Below are positions 53,301-61,578 of a DNA stretch of 64,000 nucleotides, piece after piece. The notes beneath the pieces were generated by a model, which had not been told where the DNA came from, did not search any database, and saw only the letters and a program-made list of their open reading frames with translations. A program made the position numbers and the translations under genes. The stretch covers positions 1-64,000 of the forward strand of contig JACPHN010000225.1 in assembly GCA_016188575.1 (NCBI GenBank). The letters are read 5' to 3'. Each line of letters starts with the position of its first letter. Positions within the stretch are counted from its first letter, which is position 1. The stretch comes from Candidatus Schekmanbacteria bacterium (GTDB lineage: Bacteria; CSSED10-310; JACPHN01).

Positions 53301-56148
53301 GGTGGATCTGTTCGCGGGAGGCGAGCAGGCGGTGGCGTGGTCGAAGCCGACGAGCAAGGTGTTCGCCGTCGCCCAGGACAAGCCGAGTTACAACCCCGGC
53401 GACGAGGCCGTCCTGGTTCTGCAGAGCCCGTACCAGCAGGCGGAAGCCTTGGCGATCCTGGAGGCTCCGGACGGTAATCGCTACGAGTGGCTTGCGGTCA
53501 GAGGCGGCACGGCCAGCTATCGGCTCAAGGTCTTGCCCGCATACGTGCCCAGAGTGCCGGTGCACTTCGTGCTGATGAGGCCGCGAATCGCAGGCACGCA
53601 GCCGCAGGCGGGAAACGGAGTCGATCTGGGCAAACCGGCAACCATGGCGGCGACATCGTGGGTGAGGACCAATCCGGTCGAGTACACGGTGAAAGTGGAG
53701 CTGGCGCACCCCCAGCGCGCTCGACCCGGCGACGAGATCGAAGTCGGGATTTCCCTCAGCGATCCGCGGGGCCAGCCACGGCCCGGCGAAGTCACGCTGT
53801 GGCTCGTCGATCAGGCCGTGTTGGCGCTCGGCAAGGAGCGAGAGCTCGATCCCGTCAGCGATTTCATCACGCCGGTAGAGACGCGCCTCGCAGTCCACGA
53901 TACCCGGAACATGGCAGTCGGTCTGTTGCCATTCGCCGAGAAACCCGGCGGGGACGAGGGTGAGGACGAGGCCGGCCTGCTCGACGGCGCCTCGCTTCGG
54001 CGAAAGTTTGAGCCCGTGCCGTTTTACGATCCCGCGATCGCCGTCGGGCCGGATGGCAAGAAGACGGTCTGGGTACGCCTTCCGGACAACGTCACGGTGT
54101 TCAAGATCAGAGCCAAGGCAGCGACCGGCGCCGACCGGTTCGGTTTCGCCACGGGTCAGCTTGCCGTGCGTTTGCCAATTGTGGCTCAGCCGGCTCTCCC
54201 GCGTTTCGTGCGCCCTGGGGACAGCTTCATCGCGCGCGCTTTCGGGCGCATCGTTGAGGGGGATTCCGGCGCGACGACCAGTGCGATTCGGATTGAAGGC
54301 CCCGGAACCAAGGCTGAGGACACCCGAGAGGTTTCCTTGCAGCAGGGGATTGCCACGGCAGTGGACGTGCCGGTCAAAGTCGCGCCTCCCGGCGCCGGAG
54401 TGCCCGGGCTCCTGACCGTCAAGGCGGCGTTCGAGCGCAAGTCGGACCGCGCCCGCGATGGCTTCGAGGTGACCCTGCCCATCGTGGATGATCGCCGTCC
54501 GGTGCGCATCCGCGAGATGATCGATCTGGCCCCCGGCGAACCTCACGAAATCCCGCGGATTGCCGAAGCGGTCCGCCCCGGAACCGTCGCGCGCCGGCTC
54601 CTGGTCTCGGACCAGCCCGCGGTCCTGCGTATGGCGGCGGCGCTCGATTTCCTGCACGAGTACCCATACGGCTGCACCGAGCAGCGGATCAGCAAGGCGA
54701 GAGCGCGTCTCGCGCTGAGAAAGCTCCGAGACCTCATCGCTGAGGAAGATGCAAATGAGGTGCTGGAAAAAACGGTCGCCGATACCCAGGAATGGATCGC
54801 CGGCACCGTGGACGACGCGGGTCTCTGCGCTTACTGGCCGGGAGGACGCGGCTATGTGTCGCTCAGCGCCTGGGCGCTGCAGTTCCTGGTGGAGGCGCGG
54901 GCAGCGGGCCTTCCCGTCGACACCGGCCTGTTCGACACGCTGACGCGGTCGCTGACGGCTGCGCTCCGTTCAGACTACACGCGCTTTGTCGGCGGGGAAT
55001 CGTATGCCGAGCGAGTCTGGGCGCTTGCCGCCTTGAACGCCGCGGGAAGGGCGCAACCAGCCTATGCCGCCGAGCTCGCGCGAAGAACCCAGTATCTCAA
55101 CTTGGAGAGCCTGGCGCAGGTCGTCGTTGCGCTGCAGGGCGGAGCGGAACCCGCCGCGGCAGATGTGGTTGCGGCGCTGGTCGATGAGATGTGGAAGGAC
55201 GTCGTGTTGCGGCTGCATCAAGGGAAACAGATTTTTGGCGGCCTGCAGGGTCGGCGCGGCGCGGCAAGCGACTTCCTTCTTGCGAGCGAAACCCGCTCGC
55301 TTGCGGAGATGATCCGCGCCTTGCACCGCATCGGCCGCACTGACGAGCGCTTTGACGCGTTGCTGCAGGGGCTGGTGACGCTCGGCCAGGAAACGGGGTG
55401 GGGCACCACCAACGCCAACGCGGCCGCGCTCCTCGCGCTTTCTGAGGTCTTCACCCCAAGACCGTTCGCAGGACCCGCGGCCAGGATTTTGGCTGCTTTC
55501 GGCGCCGATCAAAAGGAGGCCGTGATCTCCCCTGAGAGCCCGGTTGCCAGGCTGCACAGCGACAACGGCGATGCAGGAAAGGTCACCGCTGTTGCCGGAA
55601 CCGGACCCAGTATGCTGGTGGCGCGTCTGGACACGTCCTACGTGCCGGCGCAGCCGGCAGCCGAAATGGATCCCAAGGAGCAGGGGTTCGTGGTGTCCCG
55701 GGAGAGCAACCGGGTTGTCGACGCAAGGGCGCCCCTGGAGAAAACTCCGATCGCCAAGGGTGGCACCCGGCTGGCCCTGGCCATGGGGACGATGGTCGAG
55801 GAGCACGTGCAGGTGGTCAATCCGCAGGAACGGCATTTTGTCGCGATCGTCGTGCCTCTGGCCGCGGGGCTCGAAGCGCTGAATCCGGGCCTGGAGACGG
55901 CGCCCCCGGAGGCGAAACCGAGCGGCCGGAACACGGTGGAGCCGACGTACGTCTCGATAATGGACGACCACGTCGGGTTTTATTTCGATACGCTGGCCGC
56001 GGGAACGTACGACTTTTACTTCCGAGCGAGGGCGACGGCCGAAGGGACGTTTTCGCAACCTCCGGCGCGCGCCGAAATGATGTATGACGAGGCGGTGTGG
56101 GGGCAATCGGCGGGGGCTCTTGTCGCCGTTCAACCCGTCAAGCAGTAG
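50323..56148 (+). CDS. Bacterial alpha-2-macroglobulin with thioester
   Basis: 1941 residues. An N-terminal hydrophobic segment (STWLGAMALAAALATTPP) is the signal or anchor, with no lipobox, unlike E. coli YfhM. MG domains follow: FFDTPRGP and QFPEPVEP early; ERPVYRPDEPVHVKGYVRD is the strongly conserved MG2 block; PRYLEKAAEISPEVIAVG; NVTVFKIRAKA and LPRFVRPGDSFIARA come before the complement-like domain. The thioester motif is present: YPYGCTEQR with C1451 and Q1454, followed by the alpha/alpha toroid (GYVSLSAWALQFLVEA). It should trap attacking proteases in the periplasm by covalent bonding. Starts 4 bases inside the upstream gene and ends overlapping PBP1C, an A2M-pbpC pairing known from proteobacteria. 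Confidence 0.95.
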   Translation: MKATFVCSLFQLMRGSTWLGAMALAAALATTPPRVPAAPPATDLHVQSAPSRPVAGGAGPTVVPNHFLRRWDPVTIFFDTPRGPAAAAPEDHPERIVRFLPEHAGAFSWLDSTTLQFRPAEPWPSLTTFKWQVDGKTTELATLVAAPTRTIPARDATDLDPVEAITLQFPEPVEPAVLAAMVTIQVRAPRDGAGQSQLITKDDYELKVLERPSRAAEAVYVLQLRQPIPFGREATISIRLAADDSAPGSSLTYSFSTAEPFRVANVGCLQARVPISPAGSRFTPEQMLQCTGERTVSVELTAAPGAVGAVEGRSLIGFSPAVAGLAYAVEGKTLRISGQFAAEQQYRVTVNPTPMQDAKGRPLELQASSELYLNFRRMPDFLRWTRGEAIVERLGPQMVPIEGRGAERVDLRIYPIDPVDPSFWPFPRDAVTVDESVRPAGPGEEQAAPIAPKHYLYEGDLARQLPRLGSPPYSNIVSLPLKKDGTAASFGLDLAAPLAQVHGKGAPGTYLVGIRPLDGTSLRSWVRVQATDLSLSTAEEWGAVKLVVTSLASAAPVPGARIRVEGMDPRGHWLLTWEGTTNESGIVTWSPPGSTRNTVRRISVRKGADALVLNPNTAPDEYRDNLWSDSSGIWLQWTQYELSSRAPRAEQVCHIFTERPVYRPDEPVHVKGYVRDRYQGALSIGATAGKLVVEGPGELTWTYPIAHATTGNFYHRFEEPDLPSGSYLAAFENRGGNRICSVSFKKEAYRLPTFEVRLHSPDTVPLDKPFDVALTAGYYSGGSAAELPVQWRVTQFPFTWQPKERKGFQFSSDARYGSDGTEPSSAQLDSSGVTDGKGGAAITIDPTSEPTAEPRSYVIEATVTGADEQTVTSTRRVVALPALTLGVKVPRYLEKAAEISPEVIAVGADDQLLTGEPITVRLYQRQWHSHLQASDFSDGVARYVTDVVEEKMIETTVASGAAPVSVPLAISEAGVYVVELEARDRLGRAQAVKVDLFAGGEQAVAWSKPTSKVFAVAQDKPSYNPGDEAVLVLQSPYQQAEALAILEAPDGNRYEWLAVRGGTASYRLKVLPAYVPRVPVHFVLMRPRIAGTQPQAGNGVDLGKPATMAATSWVRTNPVEYTVKVELAHPQRARPGDEIEVGISLSDPRGQPRPGEVTLWLVDQAVLALGKERELDPVSDFITPVETRLAVHDTRNMAVGLLPFAEKPGGDEGEDEAGLLDGASLRRKFEPVPFYDPAIAVGPDGKKTVWVRLPDNVTVFKIRAKAATGADRFGFATGQLAVRLPIVAQPALPRFVRPGDSFIARAFGRIVEGDSGATTSAIRIEGPGTKAEDTREVSLQQGIATAVDVPVKVAPPGAGVPGLLTVKAAFERKSDRARDGFEVTLPIVDDRRPVRIREMIDLAPGEPHEIPRIAEAVRPGTVARRLLVSDQPAVLRMAAALDFLHEYPYGCTEQRISKARARLALRKLRDLIAEEDANEVLEKTVADTQEWIAGTVDDAGLCAYWPGGRGYVSLSAWALQFLVEARAAGLPVDTGLFDTLTRSLTAALRSDYTRFVGGESYAERVWALAALNAAGRAQPAYAAELARRTQYLNLESLAQVVVALQGGAEPAAADVVAALVDEMWKDVVLRLHQGKQIFGGLQGRRGAASDFLLASETRSLAEMIRALHRIGRTDERFDALLQGLVTLGQETGWGTTNANAAALLALSEVFTPRPFAGPAARILAAFGADQKEAVISPESPVARLHSDNGDAGKVTAVAGTGPSMLVARLDTSYVPAQPAAEMDPKEQGFVVSRESNRVVDARAPLEKTPIAKGGTRLALAMGTMVEEHVQVVNPQERHFVAIVVPLAAGLEALNPGLETAPPEAKPSGRNTVEPTYVSIMDDHVGFYFDTLAAGTYDFYFRARATAEGTFSQPPARAEMMYDEAVWGQSAGALVAVQPVKQ

Positions 56149-58552
56149 CGAATCGGAAGCTGCGCGGCCGGCGCCCCGAAGCGCCCGCCGCGCCGGCCTC
56201 CTGCGGGCGACAGGTGTCGTCGCCGGGACGCTGCTGGCACTGGTCGCTGCGGCGCTGCTGTGGTGTGCGCGGCTGGTGGCGCCGGCGCCGACACCGCTGC
56301 TCATGGCATTCGGCGGGGAGGCTCTGGCGCTCGCCGCCGGCGATGCTGATGCCGATGCCGATGCCGAGCTCGGCTACTGGCCCACCGCACCGTTGCCCGG
56401 CCGGGTTGCGGCCGCTACGGTGGCCGTTGAGGACCGCCGATTCTACCAACACCCCGGCGTGGATCCGATCGCTGTCGTGCGCGCCTTCTTTCAGAATCTT
56501 GAGGGGCGGCGGAGGATTTCCGGCGCCTCTACAATTGCCATGCAGGTCGCCCGCATGCAGCGAGGCGGACGGCGCACGTACGGGGCCAAGATCGCGGAAG
56601 CATTGCAGGCGCTGGCACTGACGGCCAGGTTCGGCCGCGATCGCGTGCTCGAGCACTACCTGCGAATCGCGCCGTATGGGAACCGGATTCGCGGTGTCGG
56701 CCTGGCCGCGCGCATCTATTTTCAAAAGCCCGTCGCCGACCTGAGCTGGGCAGAGACGGCGTTTCTTGCCGCTCTCCCACAGGCCCCGACGACCATGAAT
56801 CCCTATGATGCCGTAGGGCAGACGCGGGCAAAAACCCGGGCACGGCGTATCCTTCACCTCCTCGGTGAGCGCGGCGCGGTAGGCGGGAGCGAGCTCCGAC
56901 TCGCTCTCGATCAGCTCGACTTCCTGCGCGTCCATTCCTTTCCTCGGCGGCCAGAGATCACCCTGCATGCCGTGCTGCGGATGCAACAGGAGCTCTCGGC
57001 CCCGGAGCTCGCCGCATCGGTCTGGCATGATCCGGTGGTTCGCACCAGCATTGATCTCGATCTTCAGGAGTACGTGCAACAGGTGGCCGCCCAGGCGCTC
57101 GACGGGTGGACTCGGCTCGGCGCGGGCAATGTGGCCGTCCTGGTAGTCGAGGCACCGAGCGGCGAGATTCGCGCCTGGCTCGGTTCGGCGGCATACGGCC
57201 GGGCGAGCAAAGGTGGCGCCATCGACTTTACCGGCGTGCCCAGAGGTTCCGGGAGTACGCTGAAGCCGTTTCTTTATGGGTACGCGTTGGACTCGGGAGC
57301 GATCGCTCCAAACACGGTGCTCGACGATTTGCAGCGCGGCGCCGGCGGCATCGGCAACGCGGACGAACGATTTCTGGGTCCGCTGATGCCCCGCGTGGCC
57401 CTGGCGAGCTCCCGTAACGTGCCGGCGGCGCATCTCCTCGCGAAAATTGGAGTGGACACGGGAGCCGACTACCTCCACCGGCTCGGCCTCGGTTCCGCAG
57501 GGGACACCGGCGAGCGCTACGGACTGGGCCTTGCTGTCGGGGGGTTTCCCGTCACGCTTTACCAGCTCGCCCGGGCCTATCAGGCGCTGGCGCGTGACGG
57601 CATGCTGGGCGATCTGGTGCTTTTCCCTGGCCGCCAGAAGCCGGTGGCCAGGCGGGTGCTCTCAGCCGGCACCGCGCGCCTGATCACGCTGTTTCTGTCG
57701 AGCGACCAGGCGCGCCTGCCCACCTTTCCGCGCAAGGGGGCGACAGAATTCCCGTTCGCGGTGGCGGTGAAGACCGGGACCACATCCAACTACCATGATG
57801 CGTGGACGGTCGCGTATTCGAAGCGCTACCTGGTTGCCGCATGGGCGGGGCATCCGGATCACCGTCCCATGAACCGTCTGAGCGGCTCCCGCTCAGCCGC
57901 CCGGCTCGTGTCCCAGATCCTCCGCCATCTCCACAAGGGTGAGCTCGACGGCCTTTCCGAGTCGTCTTTCCCATCGCCCGAGGGGTACCGTGCGGCGGAA
58001 ATCTGTGCGCTGTCCGGCAAGCTCCGGACCAACGCGTGTGAGCGGACGTTCGTCGAGTGGTTTGCTCCCGGAAAGGAGCCTACCGAAGCGTGCCCCATTC
58101 ACGTCAGGCTCGCCGTTGACCCAGTCATGCGCGCCGGCGATGAGACGACGGTGGCACAACGCACGTTTTATGACCTCCCGGCGCGCTACGCGGCATGGGC
58201 GGCGGCTTCCCACCTTCCGGCGCCACCGGAGCCGCGTGATCTCGCCGCGCCTGGGGCCAGACAGAGCACGGCGAGCGGGCGTGCCGGCGCGATTTCCATT
58301 ACCAGCCCGGTGGCAGGTCAGCACGTCTTGCGCGACCCGGAAGCGCCTCCGGAGCTGTCTACCATCGAGCTCCGAGCGACCGTTCCCCGGTCCGTGCCCG
58401 CGGTCGTCTGGTACGTGGACGGTGAAGCGTATCGCACTTCCGCGGCGCCCTATGGCGTGCGGTGGAAGCTGCGGCCGGGAGCTCACACCGTGCAGGTGCG
58501 GGCTCCAAGCATCGCGCAGGAGTCGCGTCCGGTGCGGATTACCGTCGATTGA
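56084..58552 (+). CDS. pbpC: Penicillin-binding protein 1C
   Basis: 822 residues if translated from the ATG inside the A2M gene (65-base overlap); a later start is possible because residues 1-30 are polar and Ser-rich. One membrane helix (about 38-62). Glycosyltransferase domain GT51: VEDRRFYQHPGVDP (E116, D117), RRISGASTIAMQVARM, FLAALPQAPT. Transpeptidase domain: SxxK at S391-T-L-K394, SxN at S443-R-N, KTGT at 563-566. The C-terminal domain from about 730 is the BiPBP_C beta domain typical of PBP1C. With A2M it forms the wall-repair/protease-defence pair known from proteobacteria. A DADADADAE tract follows the membrane helix. Confidence 0.95.
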   Translation: MTRRCGGNRRGLLSPFNPSSSSESEAARPAPRSARRAGLLRATGVVAGTLLALVAAALLWCARLVAPAPTPLLMAFGGEALALAAGDADADADAELGYWPTAPLPGRVAAATVAVEDRRFYQHPGVDPIAVVRAFFQNLEGRRRISGASTIAMQVARMQRGGRRTYGAKIAEALQALALTARFGRDRVLEHYLRIAPYGNRIRGVGLAARIYFQKPVADLSWAETAFLAALPQAPTTMNPYDAVGQTRAKTRARRILHLLGERGAVGGSELRLALDQLDFLRVHSFPRRPEITLHAVLRMQQELSAPELAASVWHDPVVRTSIDLDLQEYVQQVAAQALDGWTRLGAGNVAVLVVEAPSGEIRAWLGSAAYGRASKGGAIDFTGVPRGSGSTLKPFLYGYALDSGAIAPNTVLDDLQRGAGGIGNADERFLGPLMPRVALASSRNVPAAHLLAKIGVDTGADYLHRLGLGSAGDTGERYGLGLAVGGFPVTLYQLARAYQALARDGMLGDLVLFPGRQKPVARRVLSAGTARLITLFLSSDQARLPTFPRKGATEFPFAVAVKTGTTSNYHDAWTVAYSKRYLVAAWAGHPDHRPMNRLSGSRSAARLVSQILRHLHKGELDGLSESSFPSPEGYRAAEICALSGKLRTNACERTFVEWFAPGKEPTEACPIHVRLAVDPVMRAGDETTVAQRTFYDLPARYAAWAAASHLPAPPEPRDLAAPGARQSTASGRAGAISITSPVAGQHVLRDPEAPPELSTIELRATVPRSVPAVVWYVDGEAYRTSAAPYGVRWKLRPGAHTVQVRAPSIAQESRPVRITVD

Positions 58553-58579
58553 GCGCAGGGGTGGTTCGCGCGCGCGGAC

Positions 58580-58609
58580 TTGACAGCGGCAGCGGTGCAG
58601 TACTATAGA
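58580..58609 (+). promoter_or_regulatory. Sigma-70-like promoter
   Basis: Perfect TTGACA (58580-58585), 18-base spacer, TATAGA (58604-58609), about 50 bases before the small gene at 58662. Confidence 0.65.
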
Positions 58610-58661
58610 ATCGACGTATTGACTGGCGAAACGCTCTGCCCACGATGGAAAGGAACAGCTC

Positions 58662-58973
58662 ATGTATCGTCGCGCAACGGATGATAAAGAAGTGTACTCT
58701 CAGTCCCGCGTAACACTCCGCGTGCACCCGCCCGTCGCCGCGCCCGATCAGAATGACCAGAGCTTGTACACCATGCTGCGCGGCGCCCTTCGCGCAACGG
58801 ACATGGTGCATCTGGCGGCGTCCCCGGACGGCCACGTCTGCACCGTGGACCTCGCCGATACCGAGCTTCCGGGTGCGGGCATGGTCGAGCAAAGACTCGC
58901 CGACCTGCTCAGCAAGCGCGCCTGGGTCGTCGCCGGCCGGCGCTCTGCGCGCACCGGAATCCGCCTGCACTGA
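58662..58973 (+). CDS. Small protein of unknown function, 103 aa
   Basis: AAAGGAAC lies 8 bases before the ATG, and a good promoter stands upstream, so this is a real transcription unit. The protein is polar and alpha/beta-looking (SLYTMLRGALRATDMVHLAASPDGHVCTVDLAD in pieces, then MVEQRLADLLSKRAWVVAGRR). No signal peptide or known motif. I do not recognise it. Confidence 0.65.
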   Translation: MYRRATDDKEVYSQSRVTLRVHPPVAAPDQNDQSLYTMLRGALRATDMVHLAASPDGHVCTVDLADTELPGAGMVEQRLADLLSKRAWVVAGRRSARTGIRLH

Positions 58974-58984
58974 TTCTGGGGCTC

Positions 58985-59610
58985 ACGACATCTCGGGGCC
59001 ATTAGACGGCAAGGGATAAAGTAGCTGTCTTCGCAGCCAGCGGGCGTGATGTGGTAGGGCGCGGGACGAATGGATCGGATGGACGGACGAGCAACGCCAG
59101 CGCCACGTGCCCCGGGTCGTGAACAACTGGCGATGCCTGAAGCCCCTCCCGCATCGGCGAGCGAGGAGCCGCCTGGCGAAGGAGCGAGCGTCCAGGCCAG
59201 GGCGGCTTGGCGATCGCTCGCCCAACGCCGGCCGTCACGCGTGATCGCGACGTAGCCGGCATCGGCGTGGACCAGGCGCTCAGCGGCCCAGGCCATGAAG
59301 GTTCCGGCCTGGGCGGCGGAGGCGTCCTTATTGGTGAGTCAGTCTCCGCTACGGCACCGCCGTCCGCCTTTTCCGAGCGCGCCAGCAGCGCTTCCGCCTG
59401 CTGACCCGGTCTCGCGCCGCAATGATGCGCCCAAGTCATCACCGACCGCGGGACCAGGCACTCCTCGCCAAGACTCATGTGGCGCATGATGAAGCGCTTT
59501 CGGGATTGGCGGCCGGCCAGTAATTGAGCTCCGATTCCTGAGCCGGAACCTGTTTCCAATCTTTCCAATGGAGGGCTTGCCCGTGCTCGGTGCCGCCGCG
59601 TCTCCAACCT
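58985..59610 (-). pseudogene. Degenerate unrecognised gene
   Basis: On the minus strand, pieces in alternating frames make sense only when joined. One is SLGEECLVPRSVMTWAHHC with EALLARSEKADGGAVAETDS. After a shift near 59335 comes TFMAWAAERLVHADAGYVAI with TRDGRRWASDRQAALAW. After another shift near 59140 comes VHDPGHVALALLVRPSDPFV, and finally HITPAGCEDSYFIPCRLMAP. Codons ending in G/C through these pieces support former coding. I cannot name the family. It separates the small gene at 58662 from the HigA-like operon. Confidence 0.42.
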
Positions 59611-59638
59611 TGCACATAGTATCGCGTGGCGATACTAT
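59610..59638 (+). promoter_or_regulatory. HigA-like operon promoter with perfect palindromic operator
   Basis: TTGCAC (59610-59615), 17-base spacer, TACTAT (59633-59638). A perfect 10-bp inverted repeat (ATAGTATCGC, 3-base centre, GCGATACTAT; 59616-59638) fills the spacer and covers the -10, the classic site for self-repression by the HTH protein encoded next. Confidence 0.85.
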
Positions 59639-59658
59639 TCATGGGAGGAGAAAGGAAA

Positions 59659-60147
59659 GTGCAAACTGAGCGGCCGCCGCATCCAGGAAAAATACTCAAG
59701 GAACGGTTCCTCGATCCTCTTGGAATCACACCATATCGTCTCGCGAAGAGCATAGGTGTCCGCACGCGTCGGGTCTCCGAGCTTGTGTGTGGCCACCGGG
59801 GGGTCACGGCCGATACCGCCATCAGGCTGGGACTGTTCTTCGGAGTACCGCCAGCATGGTGGCTAGACATGCAGGCCCGCTACGACACCGAAGGCGTACC
59901 GCTTGTCGAGCAGCTTCGCGAGCGCGTCAGGCCGTATGATGGCCTGAACGAAGTGCTCGTCTCGCCAGGTGGGGTACGGCATCTCCGGAAGTCGAACGAG
60001 ACAAGTTCGGGGACCGTGCTGGTCAGTGTTCCGGATGAGCTACTGAATCGGCTGCGAGCGCAGGTGGCTCTCGATACGTGGCGCGCGCCACGAGAGGTGC
60101 ATGTAGTCACGTACGCCAACGGTGCCACTGCGCTGGTCGGCCGATGA
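59659..60147 (+). CDS. HigA/VapI-type HTH antitoxin-like regulator
   Basis: 162 residues from the GTG at 59659. In-frame starts at 59626 and 59641 lie in or before the predicted transcription start, and GGAGAAAGG precedes the GTG. The N-terminus ERPPHPGKILKERFLDPLGI, then YRLAKSIGVRTRRVSELVCG and GVTADTAIRLGLFFGVPPAWW, is the HigA-family XRE helix-turn-helix almost motif for motif. A C-terminal extension of about 65 residues is not usual for the family's roughly 100 residues and could neutralise the partner. No HigB-like toxin gene adjoins. Instead the stop overlaps (ATGA) the start of a nucleotidyltransferase gene. Confidence 0.88.
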   Translation: MQTERPPHPGKILKERFLDPLGITPYRLAKSIGVRTRRVSELVCGHRGVTADTAIRLGLFFGVPPAWWLDMQARYDTEGVPLVEQLRERVRPYDGLNEVLVSPGGVRHLRKSNETSSGTVLVSVPDELLNRLRAQVALDTWRAPREVHVVTYANGATALVGR

Positions 60148-60644
60148 ACGGCAGGATCGAAGCCCTGGCCGAGGTTGTCTCTCCTTCGGTACTTGTTGAC
60201 GCTATCGAGACGTCGCGGCGGCTGACCGCACTGGGGGTGCCACACGCATTGATTGGTGGCTTGGCGGTCGGTATCCATGGATACCCCAGGAGCACCAGAG
60301 GTGTCGATTTCCTCGTTGGAGATGAAGCCTTCGAGCGCAAAACGGCCATTCTCGTGTACCGGGCAGAGCTTGTTGAAATCGCCAAGGCGGGAGTTATCGA
60401 TTTGATGAGTATTCCTCCTCTTCATGAAGAGCTACGGGACCTGCTCGCCGTACCAAGAGGTGGTGAAATCCCGGTCATGCCAGCTCATGGTCTCGTCCTG
60501 CTGAAGCTATTGGTGGGCCGCCCACAAGACCTCGCGGATGTTCACGCACTGTTAAAAGTTGGTGTCGATGTCTCCGCGATTCGTAGTTACCTCGGTGAAC
60601 ATGCACCGAACCTTGTGCCTGTGCTTGCAAGGCTATTGCCTTGA
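60144..60644 (+). CDS. Nucleotidyltransferase coupled to HigA-like gene, putative toxin
   Basis: 166 residues. The NTase signature LIGGLAVGIHGYPRSTRGVDFLV has the GG motif and one clear Asp (VDF); the second acidic residue of the usual D-x-D is not obvious, since V-D-F-L-V is followed by GDEAF. Later parts (VIDLMSIPPLHEELRDLL; MPAHGLVLLKLLVGRPQDLADVHAL) match AbiEii/MNT-like proteins, in which the last block is typical. The 4-base overlap with the HTH gene implies translational coupling. The putative pair is an XRE antitoxin with an NTase toxin; the toxic activity is inferred. Confidence 0.75.
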   Translation: MNGRIEALAEVVSPSVLVDAIETSRRLTALGVPHALIGGLAVGIHGYPRSTRGVDFLVGDEAFERKTAILVYRAELVEIAKAGVIDLMSIPPLHEELRDLLAVPRGGEIPVMPAHGLVLLKLLVGRPQDLADVHALLKVGVDVSAIRSYLGEHAPNLVPVLARLLP

Positions 60645-60765
60645 GATGGCGTACGGAAAGTGTAACAGTTCACCCGTCGTACCACTTCAGCCTCGCCGTA
60701 GACACGGGCGACGATTGCAGTGTCGTGCTATCTCGCACGTATGTAAGCCCAAGGGTCCAGGCAGA

Positions 60766-61578
60766 TCATTGATTTTCTGGAGCCAGCCGAAAAGTCAGCA
60801 CGCCGATGCCCGGAGTACTGCCTTCGGAAAGCAGCATCTCGGTCTCGAAGCTCGCGTAGTCGTGGTGGACGGCCTTGACACGATAGATTCCCGGGGCAAG
60901 TCGCGTCCCAATCTGATCTGAGTCGAAGAGGCCGCCGGAGTTTGTCCTCCGGAGAAGCAGGACATCTTGTCGCCGGATCTGTCCCGGCAATGGCGCAACA
61001 CCAGGCTTGAAGACGCAAAATGTTGCATCCGCAAGCGGTTGGCCGTCGAGGTCGATCATCCGTACGACGACTCGGAGCGCGTTTGCAGTTGACATCGCGG
61101 CTTCGGTCTGTTCCGGCGCAAGCAGAGGTGGCGGCGCAGCGCTGGCGGTTTCCGCGGTCGCCAAGCTCGTGTGAAAGGTCTCCGTTGGCACAACGACTGG
61201 CGCAGGCATCGGGGGCTCTGGCGCGGCGACCGTAAAGGCACTTCCTGCGTGTTGCTGAGCGGCAACTGTGGCGACGAAACGTTCGATTTCTTCAGCAAGT
61301 TGTCCAGGATCCGCGGTTGGATCGAGACCAGCCTTCAAGATTCGGATCGACGCCTCGACATCCGGTGCGTTTGGATCGAGCCCTACTTGACGAAGGCAGC
61401 GCTCGAGAATCGGGTGGAGGGCCGCCCAAACTGCCTGGGACAGTGCGGGCGCCACGGAGCTTCCGGCGTGCTGCTGAACGACGTTCTGCTCGACTGCGGT
61501 TGCGAGACTTTCAGCGGTTGCACGCGGAAAACCACCAAGAAGGCCGCGTGACTCCAAACCGCGCGCGATTCCATTCAC
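60766..61578 (-). CDS. Protein with C-terminal carboxypeptidase-regulatory-like domain
   Basis: 270 residues. The start is GTG, overlapping the TGA of the upstream TPR frame (GTGA), so it belongs to the OmpA-caspase operon. The N-terminal 105 residues are helical (ATAESLATAVEQNVVQQHAG, WAALHPILERCLRQVGLDP). An Ala/Pro-rich linker follows, and residues about 165-268 form a beta domain (LRVVVRMIDLDGQPLADATF; TRLAPGIYRVKAVHHDYASFE) like CarboxypepD_reg or SpaA-type sandwiches. No signal peptide is evident in this start. Function not known. Confidence 0.65.
   Translation of the reverse strand: MNGIARGLESRGLLGGFPRATAESLATAVEQNVVQQHAGSSVAPALSQAVWAALHPILERCLRQVGLDPNAPDVEASIRILKAGLDPTADPGQLAEEIERFVATVAAQQHAGSAFTVAAPEPPMPAPVVVPTETFHTSLATAETASAAPPPLLAPEQTEAAMSTANALRVVVRMIDLDGQPLADATFCVFKPGVAPLPGQIRRQDVLLLRRTNSGGLFDSDQIGTRLAPGIYRVKAVHHDYASFETEMLLSEGSTPGIGVLTFRLAPENQ

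Noticed and set aside
59483-59658. A HigB toxin gene upstream of the HigA-like gene
   Set aside because: No RelE/HigB-like motifs in any frame. The plus-strand ORFs here are short and the promoter starts at 59610.
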